A stretch of 64,000 nt of DNA from CAYLNL01 sp964385175 (GCA_964385175.1 CAYLNL010000003.1:62001-126000); one strand, 5' to 3'. Shown: positions 42,273 through 51,825, counted from the first letter of the stretch. Numbers and translations: made by a program. Notes: generated by a model not told the origin, from the letters alone.

Positions 42273-43523
42273 ATGAACACTATAGTTCGCTTATTTTTTG
42301 GCTTTTTTACCTTAACACAAGGGCTTTTTGCGCAGGTGGAGAGAGAAGTTGCAGCGCCAGACTATATAAAATCTATTATTTTTAAAAGCCAAAACCAGGG
42401 CGACCAATTTCCTATTGTTCAACCTGGAGAGCCTATTTTTTTGCAATTTGATGACCTTCGGGCTACAGAGGCTGATTATTACTACGAGGTGGTGCATTGT
42501 AATTATGACTGGACGGTTTCTCAACTGCTGCCTTCTCAATACCTCAAAGGGGTAAATAACCAGCGAATAACCTCTTACCAAAATTCAGTAAACACCCTGC
42601 AACCCTACTCTCACTACGAACTTCAGCTGCCCAATGCGCAAACAGGTTTTTTATTGAGTGGTAATTATATCCTGAAAATATATACGAGCCGCGATGAGTT
42701 GGTTTTTTCAAGACGGTGGGTAGTGTATGAAAATCGCCTGCCGGTAGCCGTGAGCCTGAAACAAAGTCGAAATCTTTCTGAAAATCTACGCAAACAAGTA
42801 GTTCATTTCACAGTTTCTACTGGTGGAATGTCTCTTGTAAACCCACAGCAAGAGGTGAAAATAGCTATTCTTAAGAATTATCAATGGCACAACGCTATTA
42901 CCGGCATACGCCCCCAATTCTTTTCTGGCAACCAGCTTATCTATCGCTATAATACTGAAACCGCTTTTGAAGGAGATAATGAGTTTCTTTTTTTCGATAC
43001 GAAAGAGATGCGGGCGGCTACCAATGCTATAGCCTCTGTGCAGCTACGGGAGCGGTATCACCAGTACCTTTTTACCAATCTGCCGCGGGCAGGGCAGGTA
43101 TATACTTATTTCCCAGACATAAACGGAGATTTTATAGTGCGAACCTTAGACGGGGAGCCAGCTACTACTCATGCCGATTATAGCTGGGTGCATGTTAGCT
43201 TTCCGTATCAACCCGAAATCGGGTTGAAAAAGGTCTATGTTTATGGGAAATTCAATAATTATGAGCTCAACGAAGAAAACAGGCTCCAGCTCAACCAACA
43301 GTCTGGTAACCTGGAAGTCGCTTTGCTGCTAAAACAGGGGTTTTATAACTACACCTATGTGTTGGCAGATGAAGACGAAAAAATAGATGCTCAAACCATT
43401 AATGGTAGTTTTTTTGAAACCGAAAACCGGTATCTGGTGCTGGTATATTATCGTATTTTCGGGGAGATGTACGATCGGGTTATCGGTGTAGGAACGGGCG
43501 ATTCTACCAATATTACAAGGTAA
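42273..43523 (+). CDS. Type IX secretion system plug protein (DUF5103)
   Basis: 416 residues with a signal peptide (MNTIVRLFFG to LFAQ). Family hallmarks: the N-terminal IIFKSQNQGDQFPIVQPGEP, FDDLRATEADYYYEVVHCNYDWT, YLKGVNNQRITSYQNSVNT and SGNYILKIY. In Flavobacterium johnsoniae the DUF5103 protein (Plug) closes the periplasmic end of the giant SprA translocon when PorV is not bound. Together with sprE at the left edge and the cargo proteins further right, it shows a complete type IX system in this organism. Monocistronic by context. Confidence 0.93.
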   Translation: MNTIVRLFFGFFTLTQGLFAQVEREVAAPDYIKSIIFKSQNQGDQFPIVQPGEPIFLQFDDLRATEADYYYEVVHCNYDWTVSQLLPSQYLKGVNNQRITSYQNSVNTLQPYSHYELQLPNAQTGFLLSGNYILKIYTSRDELVFSRRWVVYENRLPVAVSLKQSRNLSENLRKQVVHFTVSTGGMSLVNPQQEVKIAILKNYQWHNAITGIRPQFFSGNQLIYRYNTETAFEGDNEFLFFDTKEMRAATNAIASVQLRERYHQYLFTNLPRAGQVYTYFPDINGDFIVRTLDGEPATTHADYSWVHVSFPYQPEIGLKKVYVYGKFNNYELNEENRLQLNQQSGNLEVALLLKQGFYNYTYVLADEDEKIDAQTINGSFFETENRYLVLVYYRIFGEMYDRVIGVGTGDSTNITR

Positions 43524-43652
43524 ACTTCTCCTGTAAAATTTCTGCCTGGTGATTGTATTTTCTAACGACCTGTTGGCCTTCTTTAGAATTCCTGAATCTA
43601 TGAAAAAATGAAGTGAAATAAGCTGAGAAATAGCAGGGGATTGCGCTCTAAA

Positions 43653-44268
43653 CTAGTGTTTATCGCTTTTATGAATATGGGAATTTTTCTGATTTTGAAA
43701 GGAGGAGAGAAATCGCCGGTTAAAAAATTGCGTGGCTTTATAAAACAACCAACCTGTAAGCGCCCCTACTCCCAACCCTGCCAAGACATCTAAGGGGTAA
43801 TGAACTCCTATATAGATGCGACTATAGGCAACGGCTATTGCCCAGCTTGCCAGAACAGGGACAACTATCTTGTACCGGGGTGTTAGCGCCAATGAAAAAA
43901 AAAGATGCCACTGCGGCTGTATTGGCGGCGTGGGCGGAAAAAAACCCAAATTTACCTCCACAATAGGCTTTTACCAACCTCATCAGGGGGCGTATAGCCT
44001 CTTCATGGCAAGGGCGCAGGCGGTGAATGCTATCTTTAAAAAAATTAGCTGCCTGGTCTGTGAAAGCTATCATGGCAGCAACCATTACCAAAATGAGGAT
44101 TGCCGTGCGAAACCGGAATTTTCGAAGGCAAATTACCAGCAAAAAAATATAGAGCGGAATAGCAGAATAGGTATTTGTTATAAAAAGCCATAAACCATCC
44201 CACCGCTCACTACCCAGGTTATTGAGGAATAAAAAGACCTCGCGGTCATATTCTATAATACGATTCAT
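43653..44268 (-). pseudogene. PAP2-family phosphatase, frameshifted
   Basis: Two frames together make one membrane phosphatase of about 190-205 residues. The upstream frame (from 44268) carries motif 1, KDSIHRLRPC, and motif 2, FFSAHAANT. The downstream frame (to 43653) carries motif 3, SRIYIGVHYPLD. The switch falls at a run of nine A (plus strand 43894-43902), where one missing or extra base explains the break, so a sequencing error or phase variation is as likely as true decay. The family dephosphorylates undecaprenyl diphosphate or phosphatidic acid. Its start overlaps the end of the small gene upstream by 4 bp. Confidence 0.88.
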
Positions 44269-44495
44269 TCCTCATATCGGTTCAGTTCCCGTTCATAAAA
44301 ATCGAGCGATGCCTGTAGTAAGTTTTCCACCTCTTCAGCCAGCGCCCTTTCATCTACCTCGTCAAAATCTTCAAACCACTCTACTTCTTCGCTCACCACA
44401 TTTATTACAAAACGAGGATAATCGGTATGAATTACAAAAACAGCCTCCGGGAAATCGGTATTATCGGCCAATAGAAATTTAGGAAGTTCTTTCAT
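44265..44495 (-). CDS. Small conserved acidic protein
   Basis: 76 residues from the ATG at 44495 (MKELPKFLLADNTDFPE). Strongly acidic, with VFVIHTDYPRFVINV and a C-terminal helix (LAEEVENLLQASLDFYERE). Short proteins of this form are conserved in Bacteroidota; function unknown. The start lies inside the MATE gene's 3' end (17-bp overlap) and the stop overlaps the PAP2 gene by 4 bp, so it is a coupled middle gene of the MATE - small protein - PAP2 unit. Confidence 0.82.
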   Translation of the reverse strand: MKELPKFLLADNTDFPEAVFVIHTDYPRFVINVVSEEVEWFEDFDEVDERALAEEVENLLQASLDFYERELNRYEE

Positions 44496-45873
44496 ATAAA
44501 GGAGTTTTACCAATGAGTTTATTTGTTAAAAAGATAAATCGAAGATACAACAAAATAGCGGCAGTGGTAAGGCCTGCCAGCAAGCCCAACCAAATGCCCA
44601 TACTTTTGTACTCGGTTTCTAAGCCTACATAAAAAGAAACCGGGAATCCCACCACCCAATAGGCGAAAAAGGTAATAAGAGTAGGAATTTTCACATCCTG
44701 CAAGCCTCTCAGGGCGCCTAAAGCTACTACCTGCAGCCCGTCTGAAATCTGGAAAAAGGCTGCCACCAGCAATAATTGAGCCGAAACATGCAACACTTCG
44801 GCGATATCTTGCTGGTGAATAAGACTATTCTCATCCAGGTAGAGCGTAGGTAAATAATGCCGAAACAACAAGAATACGATAGCGAATACTAACTCTATTA
44901 AAAGAGTTAATAAAAATACAGACATGGCTATTCGTTTTAACTCGGGGAAATTCTGCAACCCCTTCTGGTTGCCTACTCTCACAGTAGCGGCCACACTGAG
45001 CCCCATTGCTACCATAAACGTCATACTCGCCAGGTTTAGGGCAATTTGGTTAGCTGCCTGGGAGTTTTTGCCCAACACTCCGCTCAGCCATATAGCCGCA
45101 GTGAAGACGGCCACTTCAAAAAGCATCTGGAGCGCCGATGGAATTCCTAAATGAGTTAATTTTTTTATCATCCGGTTATCCAATACAGTAAAGCGCATCT
45201 GTACGAGGTATGGTTTAAGAGACTTTTTACGGTGTAAAACCCATGTTAAGAAGAGAAACATCACTACCCGCGAGGCTAACGTTCCAATGGCGGCGCCTAC
45301 AATACCCAGACGGGGAAACCCCCAGTTTCCAAAAATAAGCAAGTAGTTAATAACCACATTCACCACATTGGCAAGCAAAATAGCATACATAGGGTAGCGG
45401 GTTTCCGAAAGCCCGTCTGAGAATTGCTTGAATGCCTGGAACATTCCAAGGGGAATTAGGGAAAAAGCCACCACATTCATATAAGGAATAGCCAACGCTA
45501 TCACTTCTTGGGGTTGTTTCATCAGGTGCATAAGCGGGGGCGCAAATAAAAGGAGAACAAACAAGGCAATTCCTAACACGGTACACAGTAACAGCCCATG
45601 TTTAAGCGCCGATTTTCCGCCTTCCACATCCCCGGCGCCACTGGCTTCGGCTACCAGGGGCGTTATAGCGGTAGAAAAACCAATGCCCAGCGACATAGCG
45701 ATAAAGATAAAACTGTTGCCTAACGAAACAGCAGCTAACTCGGCAGTGCCTAACTGCCCCACCATAATATTGTCTATGAAACCTACAAAGGTATGCCCCA
45801 ACATTCCCAAGATAACCGGGAATGCTAACGTAAGGTTGTACCGAAATTCTCTGGTATAAGGGGCAAGAGTCAA
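44479..45873 (-). CDS. MATE-family efflux transporter
   Basis: A 464-residue multidrug and toxin extrusion transporter (twelve hydrophobic helices in two similar halves), probably driven by sodium or protons. The core begins TREFRYNLTLAFPVILGMLGH and includes DNIMVGQLGTAELAA and, in the second half, WLSGVLGKNSQAANQIA. The open frame reaches an ATG at 45951, but the extra 26 residues are Phe/Thr/His-rich and unlike the family. I prefer the TTG at 45873, just before APYTREF. It overlaps the next gene by 17 bp. Confidence 0.92.
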   Translation of the reverse strand: MTLAPYTREFRYNLTLAFPVILGMLGHTFVGFIDNIMVGQLGTAELAAVSLGNSFIFIAMSLGIGFSTAITPLVAEASGAGDVEGGKSALKHGLLLCTVLGIALFVLLLFAPPLMHLMKQPQEVIALAIPYMNVVAFSLIPLGMFQAFKQFSDGLSETRYPMYAILLANVVNVVINYLLIFGNWGFPRLGIVGAAIGTLASRVVMFLFLTWVLHRKKSLKPYLVQMRFTVLDNRMIKKLTHLGIPSALQMLFEVAVFTAAIWLSGVLGKNSQAANQIALNLASMTFMVAMGLSVAATVRVGNQKGLQNFPELKRIAMSVFLLTLLIELVFAIVFLLFRHYLPTLYLDENSLIHQQDIAEVLHVSAQLLLVAAFFQISDGLQVVALGALRGLQDVKIPTLITFFAYWVVGFPVSFYVGLETEYKSMGIWLGLLAGLTTAAILLYLRFIFLTNKLIGKTPLYERTS

Positions 45874-45981
45874 GGTATGCAATGTAAAAGGGGGTGCAAA
45901 GATAGAAAAAGTGTGGAGAGTGAAAAGAGTAGCTGGGATAAAAAATTCCACGATAGGTTTTTTAATTATATATATTTATCA

Positions 45982-45989
45982 TATATTTG
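45982..45989 (+). promoter_or_regulatory. -7 element for the T9SS cargo gene
   Basis: TATATTTG, 23 bp before the first ATG at 46013. Confidence 0.45.
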
Positions 45990-46012
45990 TAACAAACCAT
46001 TAAATATAATGT

Positions 46013-47092
46013 ATGATGAAAAAAACTACCCTACTTTTATGTTGCATCTTTTCTATACAGTTTGCACTTTCACAACCTGTTAATGATGAACCTTCCGGCG
46101 CCTTATCTTTAACGCCCGGGTATAACTTTGCTATAAATGCTATTACCGGCACCAATGTAGGCGCCACCGCTTCTGAAACTATTGACCCTTCTATTACCGC
46201 TCCTGGTTGTGCTGCTTATGGGGNNNNNNNNNNNNNNNNNNNNNNNNNNNNNNNNNNNNNNNNNNNNNNNNNNNNNNNNNNNNNNNNNNNNNNNNNNNNN
46301 NNNNNNNNNNNNNNNNNNNNNNNCCTCTATATAAGGGTTTGGGAATTTGGAAACAATACTTTTGATACTTTCCAGGTTTCCGCTTGGAATGCGTCTTTAC
46401 CTCAGCCTCCTGCAAATGATAATCCTAACGGGGCCATACCCCTAATGGTAGGGGTAGATTTCGCAGCGGGGGCTGTAGTAGGTACTAACGTCTTAGCTAC
46501 TGCTTCTGAAACTATTGACCCTTCTATTACCGCTCCTGGTTGTGCTGCTTATGGGGGAGGTGATGTTTGGTACTCTGTGGTGGTTCCTGCTGATGGTAAT
46601 ATTACTCTTGAGACCGATTTGAATAGTGGTTCAGCTCTTACCGATAGCGGCTTAGCCGTATATTCCGGTACCATCGGGGCGCTTATGCTTATAGGATGTG
46701 ATGATGATAGTGGAAATAACTTGTTTTCCCGCATCGAGCTTTCCGGTAGAACTCCCGGGGAAACCCTCTATATAAGGGTTTGGGAATTTGGAAACAATAC
46801 TTTTGATACTTTCCAGGTTGCTGCCTGGAACCCCAATGTCTTGGCTATAGACGATGTTACTCTTGATGGATTTAGCTACTATCCTAACCCGGTAAAAAAT
46901 ATACTACAGCTAACTTCGCCGAAAATCATCGAGACAGTTTCTGTGTATAGCCTTACCGGTAAAGAAATCCTTAGCAAAACCCCTAAAACAGCCGACTACC
47001 AGTTAGACATGTCATCTTTGGCATCAGGCACTTATCTGATAAAAGTTGACATAAACGGTAGGATAGCGACATATAAAATCATTAAAGATTAA
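46013..47092 (+). CDS. T9SS-exported protein with duplicated PPC-like domains (gap inside)
   Basis: 359 codons as assembled, with 100 N inside. A signal peptide (KKTTLLLCCIFSIQFALSQ) is followed by two near-identical modules (NDNPNGAIPL to RTPGETLYIRVWEFGNNTFDTFQV), each resembling a bacterial pre-peptidase C-terminal (PPC) beta-sandwich. The C-terminal 75 residues are a type A T9SS sorting domain: YYPNPVKNILQL, VSVYSLTGKEIL and YLIKVDINGRIATYKIIK. The repeats are so similar at DNA level that the assembler broke there, so more modules may exist. It is secreted or attached to the cell surface; no catalytic domain is visible. Confidence 0.85.
   Translation: MMKKTTLLLCCIFSIQFALSQPVNDEPSGALSLTPGYNFAINAITGTNVGATASETIDPSITAPGCAAYGXXXXXXXXXXXXXXXXXXXXXXXXXXXXXXXXXXLYIRVWEFGNNTFDTFQVSAWNASLPQPPANDNPNGAIPLMVGVDFAAGAVVGTNVLATASETIDPSITAPGCAAYGGGDVWYSVVVPADGNITLETDLNSGSALTDSGLAVYSGTIGALMLIGCDDDSGNNLFSRIELSGRTPGETLYIRVWEFGNNTFDTFQVAAWNPNVLAIDDVTLDGFSYYPNPVKNILQLTSPKIIETVSVYSLTGKEILSKTPKTADYQLDMSSLASGTYLIKVDINGRIATYKIIKD
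46224..46323. other. Assembly gap (100 N)
   Basis: Exactly 100 N between two copies of a near-identical module; the module number is uncertain. Confidence 0.97.
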
Positions 47093-47112
47093 GTATTCTA
47101 AATCATAACTAG

Positions 47113-47140
47113 AAAGCCATCTTAAAAAGATGGCTTTTTT
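47113..47140 (+). terminator. Rho-independent terminator after the T9SS cargo gene
   Basis: AAAGCCATCTT, loop AAA, AAGATGGCTTT, followed by a T-run. Confidence 0.8.
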
Positions 47141-47151
47141 CTTTTTCCTGC

Positions 47152-47159
47152 TACCTTTG
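47152..47159 (+). promoter_or_regulatory. -7 element for the glycosyltransferase-CoaE gene
   Basis: TACCTTTG ending 4 bp before the ATG at 47164, so a nearly leaderless transcript. Confidence 0.5.
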
Positions 47160-47163
47160 TCCC

Positions 47164-48756
47164 ATGAGTCTTCGCTTTTCTATTATTGTTCCTGTCTATA
47201 ACCGCCCCGAAGAGTTAGAACAGCTTTTAGACAGTCTTTTGCACCAGACTTATACAGGTTGGTATGAGGTAGTTGTGGTAGAAGACGGTTCTACACTAAC
47301 CTCAGAAATGGTTATAGGCCGCTTTTCAGGAAAAGGGTTGCTGTCTTATTATAAAAAAGAAAACACAGGACCGGGTGACTCACGGAATTTTGGGGCGCAA
47401 CGAGCCCGTGGAAATTACCTTATTTTCTTGGATTCTGATTGTATTGCGCCGCCGCACTATTTAGAGAAAATTCACACTACACTCTCAAACAAGTATGCAG
47501 ATGTATTTGGGGCGCCAGATACCTCTCACCCTTCATTTTCTATAGTTCAAAAGGCTATTAATTATGCCATGACTTCTTTTATTACCACCGGGGGCATTCG
47601 CGGGCATAAAAAAGCTGGCAGCAACTACCAGCCCAGGAGCTTTAACATGGGTGTTTCTAAAGAGGCCTTTCAAAAAGCGGGAGGGTTTAGTGATATTCAC
47701 CCGGGAGAAGACCCGGATTTGGCGATACGCCTAAAAGAAAACGGCTGCAACATTCTATTTATACAGAGCGGGTATGTATATCACAAACGGAGAATTTCCT
47801 GGAAAAAATTTCGCCGGCAATTATACCGGTTTTCTGTAGGGCGCGCTATTGTAAACAGTTTGCACCCACAGACGCAGAAGATAACCTATTGGGTTCCGTT
47901 TTTTTTCACAATAGGGTTCATGGCAGCTATAGTAGCTGGTTTCTTGGGGTGGCTGTTTCTTTCCTGGTTGTACCTGCTTTTTTTTATACTCATTTTTGCA
48001 GATGCAGGGCTAAAAAACAAAAACCTTCGTGTAGGCATAGGCGCGGTATATGCTACCTGGCTACAGTTTACAGTGTATGGGATAGGGTTTATATGGGCGA
48101 CTATTTTATTGAAGACACTTAAAAAATCGCCTCGGGAAATTTTTCCAGGTTATTTTTTTTTAAAAAATAAGCCGGGTATGGTAGTAGGACTAACCGGGGG
48201 CATAGGGAGCGGAAAATCTACTGTTGCCAGGTTATTTAAAGAGCTGGGAGTGCCGGTGTATATGGCAGACGAAGAGGCTCGCCGGCTTATGGAGGAAGAT
48301 AGTATGATACGGGAGAAAATTATACAATGCTTTGGGCCTTTAGCCTATCATAACCATACACCAAACCGTAAATTTCTTGCCTCAGTGGTCTTTAAGGATC
48401 CCGAAAAACTCCAACAACTCAACGCCATTATTCACCCTGCGGTGCACCGGGATTTCACAGCCTGGTATCAACTGCAAAAGGCACCATACGTGCTTAAAGA
48501 AGCTGCTATTTTATTTGAAACCGGCAGTTACCGGCAATGCGATAGAATAATTACCGTAACCGCACCTCTTCGTGTACGCATAAAACGAGTTATGGAGCGC
48601 GATGGGGTAACAAAAGAAATGGTGTTGGCCAGGATGAGCCATCAATGGAACGATAAAAAGAAAATAACGCACTCTCACTTCGTAATAAAAAACAAAAGTC
48701 TCGCCCAGTTGAAAAAGCAGGTAGAAACCCTACACCAGCTACTGGCTTCTGAATAA
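47164..48756 (+). CDS. Glycosyltransferase family 2 fused in frame to dephospho-CoA kinase
   Basis: 530 residues in one frame. Residues 1-335 are a GT2 enzyme: N-terminal SIIVPVYNRPEELEQLL, the DxD-type site LDSDCIAPP, PGEDPDLAIRLK, then three hydrophobic segments near 245-320. Residues 339-530 are a complete dephospho-CoA kinase (CoaE), with P-loop GGIGSGKST, a normal ATG at 48178 and the RVKRV-like lid (RIKRVMERDGV). At the joint is a run of nine T followed by AAAAAATAA; a one-base change there would end the first protein at that TAA and free coaE as a separate gene. The usual state in related genomes is two adjacent genes upstream of a histidine kinase, so this is either a real fusion or an indel. 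Confidence 0.88.
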   Translation: MSLRFSIIVPVYNRPEELEQLLDSLLHQTYTGWYEVVVVEDGSTLTSEMVIGRFSGKGLLSYYKKENTGPGDSRNFGAQRARGNYLIFLDSDCIAPPHYLEKIHTTLSNKYADVFGAPDTSHPSFSIVQKAINYAMTSFITTGGIRGHKKAGSNYQPRSFNMGVSKEAFQKAGGFSDIHPGEDPDLAIRLKENGCNILFIQSGYVYHKRRISWKKFRRQLYRFSVGRAIVNSLHPQTQKITYWVPFFFTIGFMAAIVAGFLGWLFLSWLYLLFFILIFADAGLKNKNLRVGIGAVYATWLQFTVYGIGFIWATILLKTLKKSPREIFPGYFFLKNKPGMVVGLTGGIGSGKSTVARLFKELGVPVYMADEEARRLMEEDSMIREKIIQCFGPLAYHNHTPNRKFLASVVFKDPEKLQQLNAIIHPAVHRDFTAWYQLQKAPYVLKEAAILFETGSYRQCDRIITVTAPLRVRIKRVMERDGVTKEMVLARMSHQWNDKKKITHSHFVIKNKSLAQLKKQVETLHQLLASE

Positions 48757-48839
48757 CCTCATATATAAGCGGTTGTATTTTTTGTTAACATTTGGTTAAA
48801 TGCTCCATATACCCGCTAAAAACTTTTAATTTTGAAAAA

Positions 48840-50408
48840 ATGAGTAAGAAATTATTCGTTTTATTGGTCATTTTAATGAGCCTGTCGCTCATCGGAATTA
48901 TTTTCGTGCAGGGCTACTGGATTAAAACGGCAGTAGAAAACAAAGAAGAGCAATTTTCCATGAACGTCAGCCAAATTCTCAGGTCTGTTTCAGATGCCGT
49001 TCAACAACGTGAAATGAGAATGTTTGTAGATGTTATGATGAAGAATATGGATAGCCTGCAGGAGCCTAATATTTCACAGATAGCCAATTTGTTTATCATT
49101 CAGACAGATAGTAAAACAAACGAAAAATTTATATACTCTCATGGTATTTTAGAACAAGATTACGGTATGTATTCAGCATTCTTTGAAAATAAGGTAGATA
49201 GCATTCCCGTGAGAAGATTCATAAGCCGCAGAGAATCTATAATAGTGAATGAAACCCCGCCGCCCGACCGTAAATTGCCGCTCCCCGAAAAACGAATTAA
49301 GCAAATAGGAGAGCTCGATGAAATACGGATTGCTCTCTGGGAGACTTCCTATAAAGATATTGCCAATCGTTTCCCGATACAACAACGGGTGGAGCCCGGG
49401 GAAATTGAACTTCTTTTGCACAGGGAGCTTACAGCCAGGGATATGGATATAGATTTTGAATATGGGGTTTATAGCAATGATTTGCCTACTAAGGTGCGCT
49501 CCCGGAATTTTAGGTTTACCGAAGGTATGCGCTATAAAACTCCCTTATTTGTAGATAATGAAGGAAATAGCCAGTATGATTTGCTGGTGAGTTTTCCCAG
49601 GAAAAAAGAATTTTTATTGTCTTCTATCACGGGAATGTTAGCGCTCTCGGTATTGTTTACACTCATTATTGTGGTAGCCTACTCTGGTGCATTGTACCAG
49701 CTTATACGGCAAAAACAAATATCAGAGATTAAGAGCGATTTCATTAATAATATGACGCATGAATTCAAGACTCCTATAGCTACTATAAACCTGGCGTTAG
49801 CTGCTATTAAAAACCCTAAAATCATGGGAAATGCAGACCGTATGAGAGATTACCTGCAAATGATTTGGGAAGAAAACCAACGCATGCACGCCCAGGTAGA
49901 AAATGTACTGAGAATTTCTCGTTTAGAAAAAGACCAGTTAGAGCTAATTAAGGAAAAACTAAATATGCACGACCTCATAAAAGATGCTATTTCTCATCTC
50001 ATGCTCATTGTGCAAAACAGGGGGGGCTACATACAACCCCACTTAGGCGCTCAACGAAGCGATGTGTTAGCGAATGCCTCGCACCTGACAAATGTGTTGG
50101 TGAATATTTTAGACAATGCCATAAAATATTCTCCCGAGGCTCCGCAAATAGATGTTTATACCGAAAATGTGAAAAACCACTTGCTTATTAAAATTCAGGA
50201 TAAAGGAATGGGAATGAGCAAAGCTGTTCTGAAACGCATCTTTGAAAAATTTTACAGAGAACCCACCGGAAACATACACAACGTAAAAGGACACGGATTA
50301 GGACTCGCTTACGTGAAAAGCATCGTGGAAAATCACAACGGAGAAGTGTATGCCGAAAGCGAGAAAAATAAAGGAAGTTCCTTTTATATAAAATTACCTT
50401 TAATATAA
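48840..50408 (+). CDS. Sensor histidine kinase
   Basis: 522 residues from the ATG at 48840; the open frame starts earlier at a TTG. A membrane helix at 3-25 and a second near 260-285 enclose a periplasmic sensor domain of about 235 residues. The phosphoacceptor is His307 in THEFKTP, the N box is NILDNAIKYSP, and the G boxes are DKGMGMS and GHGLGLAYVKS. The response regulator gene begins 6 bp later. The signal sensed is unknown. This pair is commonly found next to coaE in Flavobacteriaceae. Confidence 0.94.
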   Translation: MSKKLFVLLVILMSLSLIGIIFVQGYWIKTAVENKEEQFSMNVSQILRSVSDAVQQREMRMFVDVMMKNMDSLQEPNISQIANLFIIQTDSKTNEKFIYSHGILEQDYGMYSAFFENKVDSIPVRRFISRRESIIVNETPPPDRKLPLPEKRIKQIGELDEIRIALWETSYKDIANRFPIQQRVEPGEIELLLHRELTARDMDIDFEYGVYSNDLPTKVRSRNFRFTEGMRYKTPLFVDNEGNSQYDLLVSFPRKKEFLLSSITGMLALSVLFTLIIVVAYSGALYQLIRQKQISEIKSDFINNMTHEFKTPIATINLALAAIKNPKIMGNADRMRDYLQMIWEENQRMHAQVENVLRISRLEKDQLELIKEKLNMHDLIKDAISHLMLIVQNRGGYIQPHLGAQRSDVLANASHLTNVLVNILDNAIKYSPEAPQIDVYTENVKNHLLIKIQDKGMGMSKAVLKRIFEKFYREPTGNIHNVKGHGLGLAYVKSIVENHNGEVYAESEKNKGSSFYIKLPLI

Positions 50409-50414
50409 AAATCT

Positions 50415-51134
50415 ATGGAAAAATTTAATAAAAAAATTCTCCTGGTAGAAGACGATACTAACTTTGGAATAGTATTGAAAGATTACCTGATGATGAATCA
50501 ATTTGACGTTACGCTTGCCAAAAATGGAATGGAAGGCTATGAGAAATTCAAGAAAAACGATTTTGATTTGTGTATTTTAGATGTTATGATGCCTTATAAA
50601 GATGGGTTTACCTTAGCTAAAGAAATACGCGAGCGAAACGAAAACGTCCCTTTGGTCTTTCTCACTGCAAAAAATATGAAAGAAGATGTGTTGAAAGGAT
50701 ACAAGGCGGGAGCCGATGATTATCTTACCAAACCCTTCGACTCTGAGGTGTTGCTCTATAAAATTAAAGCGCTCCTGCAACGAAAAACGACTGAAACCAT
50801 TGCAGATAGCAAACAGTTTGAGTTTCAAATTGGCGATTTTTTTCTCAATTCAAAATATCGTTCTTTAACGTATGCCGACCAAAAACCTGTGAAACTATCG
50901 CCCAAAGAAAGTGAATTGTTGCGGTTACTGGCGCTCCACCAAAATGACCTTATGCCGCGTGAACTGGCGCTCACCCGAATTTGGAGAGATGATAATTATT
51001 TTACCTCTCGCAGTATGGATGTATATATTGCTAAGCTGCGCAAATATCTAAAGCCCGATAAAAATGTAGAAATTATAAACATACACGGAGAAGGATTTAG
51101 GTTAATGGTGAAAGGCGAAAACCCGGTAAAGTGA
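50415..51134 (+). CDS. OmpR-family response regulator
   Basis: 239 residues. Receiver domain with acidic pocket (LLVEDD), phosphoacceptor Asp56 in LDVMMP, Thr in FLTAKN and Lys106 in YLTKPF; C-terminal winged helix (LSPKESELLRLLA, RSMDVYIAKLRKYL). Partner of the kinase directly upstream. Its regulon cannot be told from the window. Confidence 0.95.
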   Translation: MEKFNKKILLVEDDTNFGIVLKDYLMMNQFDVTLAKNGMEGYEKFKKNDFDLCILDVMMPYKDGFTLAKEIRERNENVPLVFLTAKNMKEDVLKGYKAGADDYLTKPFDSEVLLYKIKALLQRKTTETIADSKQFEFQIGDFFLNSKYRSLTYADQKPVKLSPKESELLRLLALHQNDLMPRELALTRIWRDDNYFTSRSMDVYIAKLRKYLKPDKNVEIINIHGEGFRLMVKGENPVK

Positions 51135-51168
51135 ATCTCCCCTCAGTGAATATGAAAAATATTTGTCA

Positions 51169-51199
51169 AAAAAAATGCCTGGAAAACCAGGCATTTTTT
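51169..51199. terminator. Bidirectional terminator
   Basis: ATGCCTGG, loop AAAA, CCAGGCAT, with an A-run before and a T-run after, so it works for the response regulator (+) and the outer-membrane protein gene (-). Confidence 0.8.
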
Positions 51200-51228
51200 C
51201 ATAGATTGGGGTAAGGGAGACCATATTT

Positions 51229-51825
51229 TTAGAATAAAAACCCTACCGATACCTGTATTACCCCGTTAGTGATTTTGGGCCCGCCATCGCTGTCGTTTAT
51301 ATCAGACAGCCCCAAATTATAACGGGCATCAATAAATAAACCAGATGGTAAGGCATAGCCTAACCCAAGATTTACTCCAAAGTCAATGCTTTTAAATGAA
51401 TCTTTAACATCTTCCTCCTGGGATACCCCCATAATTTCATATTTATCTTTTGCAGACAACAAAAGACCTACCTGAGGCCCCGCCTGAATGCTAAACCCTT
51501 CTACCGGGTAGAATTTACCCATAAGAGGTAAGTTTAAATAGCTCGCTATCAACTTCCCGTCTGTAATGCCAAAACCGGAAGATTCATAACTGGCTCCTTG
51601 CGAGGAGAATAACAATTCTGGCTGGAAATAAAATTTCTCAGAAATCATAATCTCAGCAACTCCACCTACGTGGAAAGAGGTTTTGATACTAGTGTCAATA
51701 GCATCATCATCTACATTTAATGTAGCAAAATTCACCCCTGCTTTGGCTCCATACTTTATAGATTGAGCGGTAGCAGCTGTTAAAACAGTACATGCAGCAA
51801 TAACTGCAAACAATACTTTTTTCAT
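51229..51825 (-). CDS. Outer-membrane beta-barrel protein (porin-like, OmpA-barrel type)
   Basis: 198 residues from the ATG at 51825. A signal peptide (KKVLFAVIAACTVLTAATAQ) is followed by an eight-strand-type barrel with alternating residues (KYGAKAGVNFATLNV, FYFQPELLFSSQGASYES, GFSIQAGPQVGLLLS), ending in a terminal Phe (VSVGFLF). PorT/opacity-type family common in Bacteroidota; specific role unknown. It is divergent from a second small barrel gene. Confidence 0.88.
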   Translation of the reverse strand: MKKVLFAVIAACTVLTAATAQSIKYGAKAGVNFATLNVDDDAIDTSIKTSFHVGGVAEIMISEKFYFQPELLFSSQGASYESSGFGITDGKLIASYLNLPLMGKFYPVEGFSIQAGPQVGLLLSAKDKYEIMGVSQEEDVKDSFKSIDFGVNLGLGYALPSGLFIDARYNLGLSDINDSDGGPKITNGVIQVSVGFLF

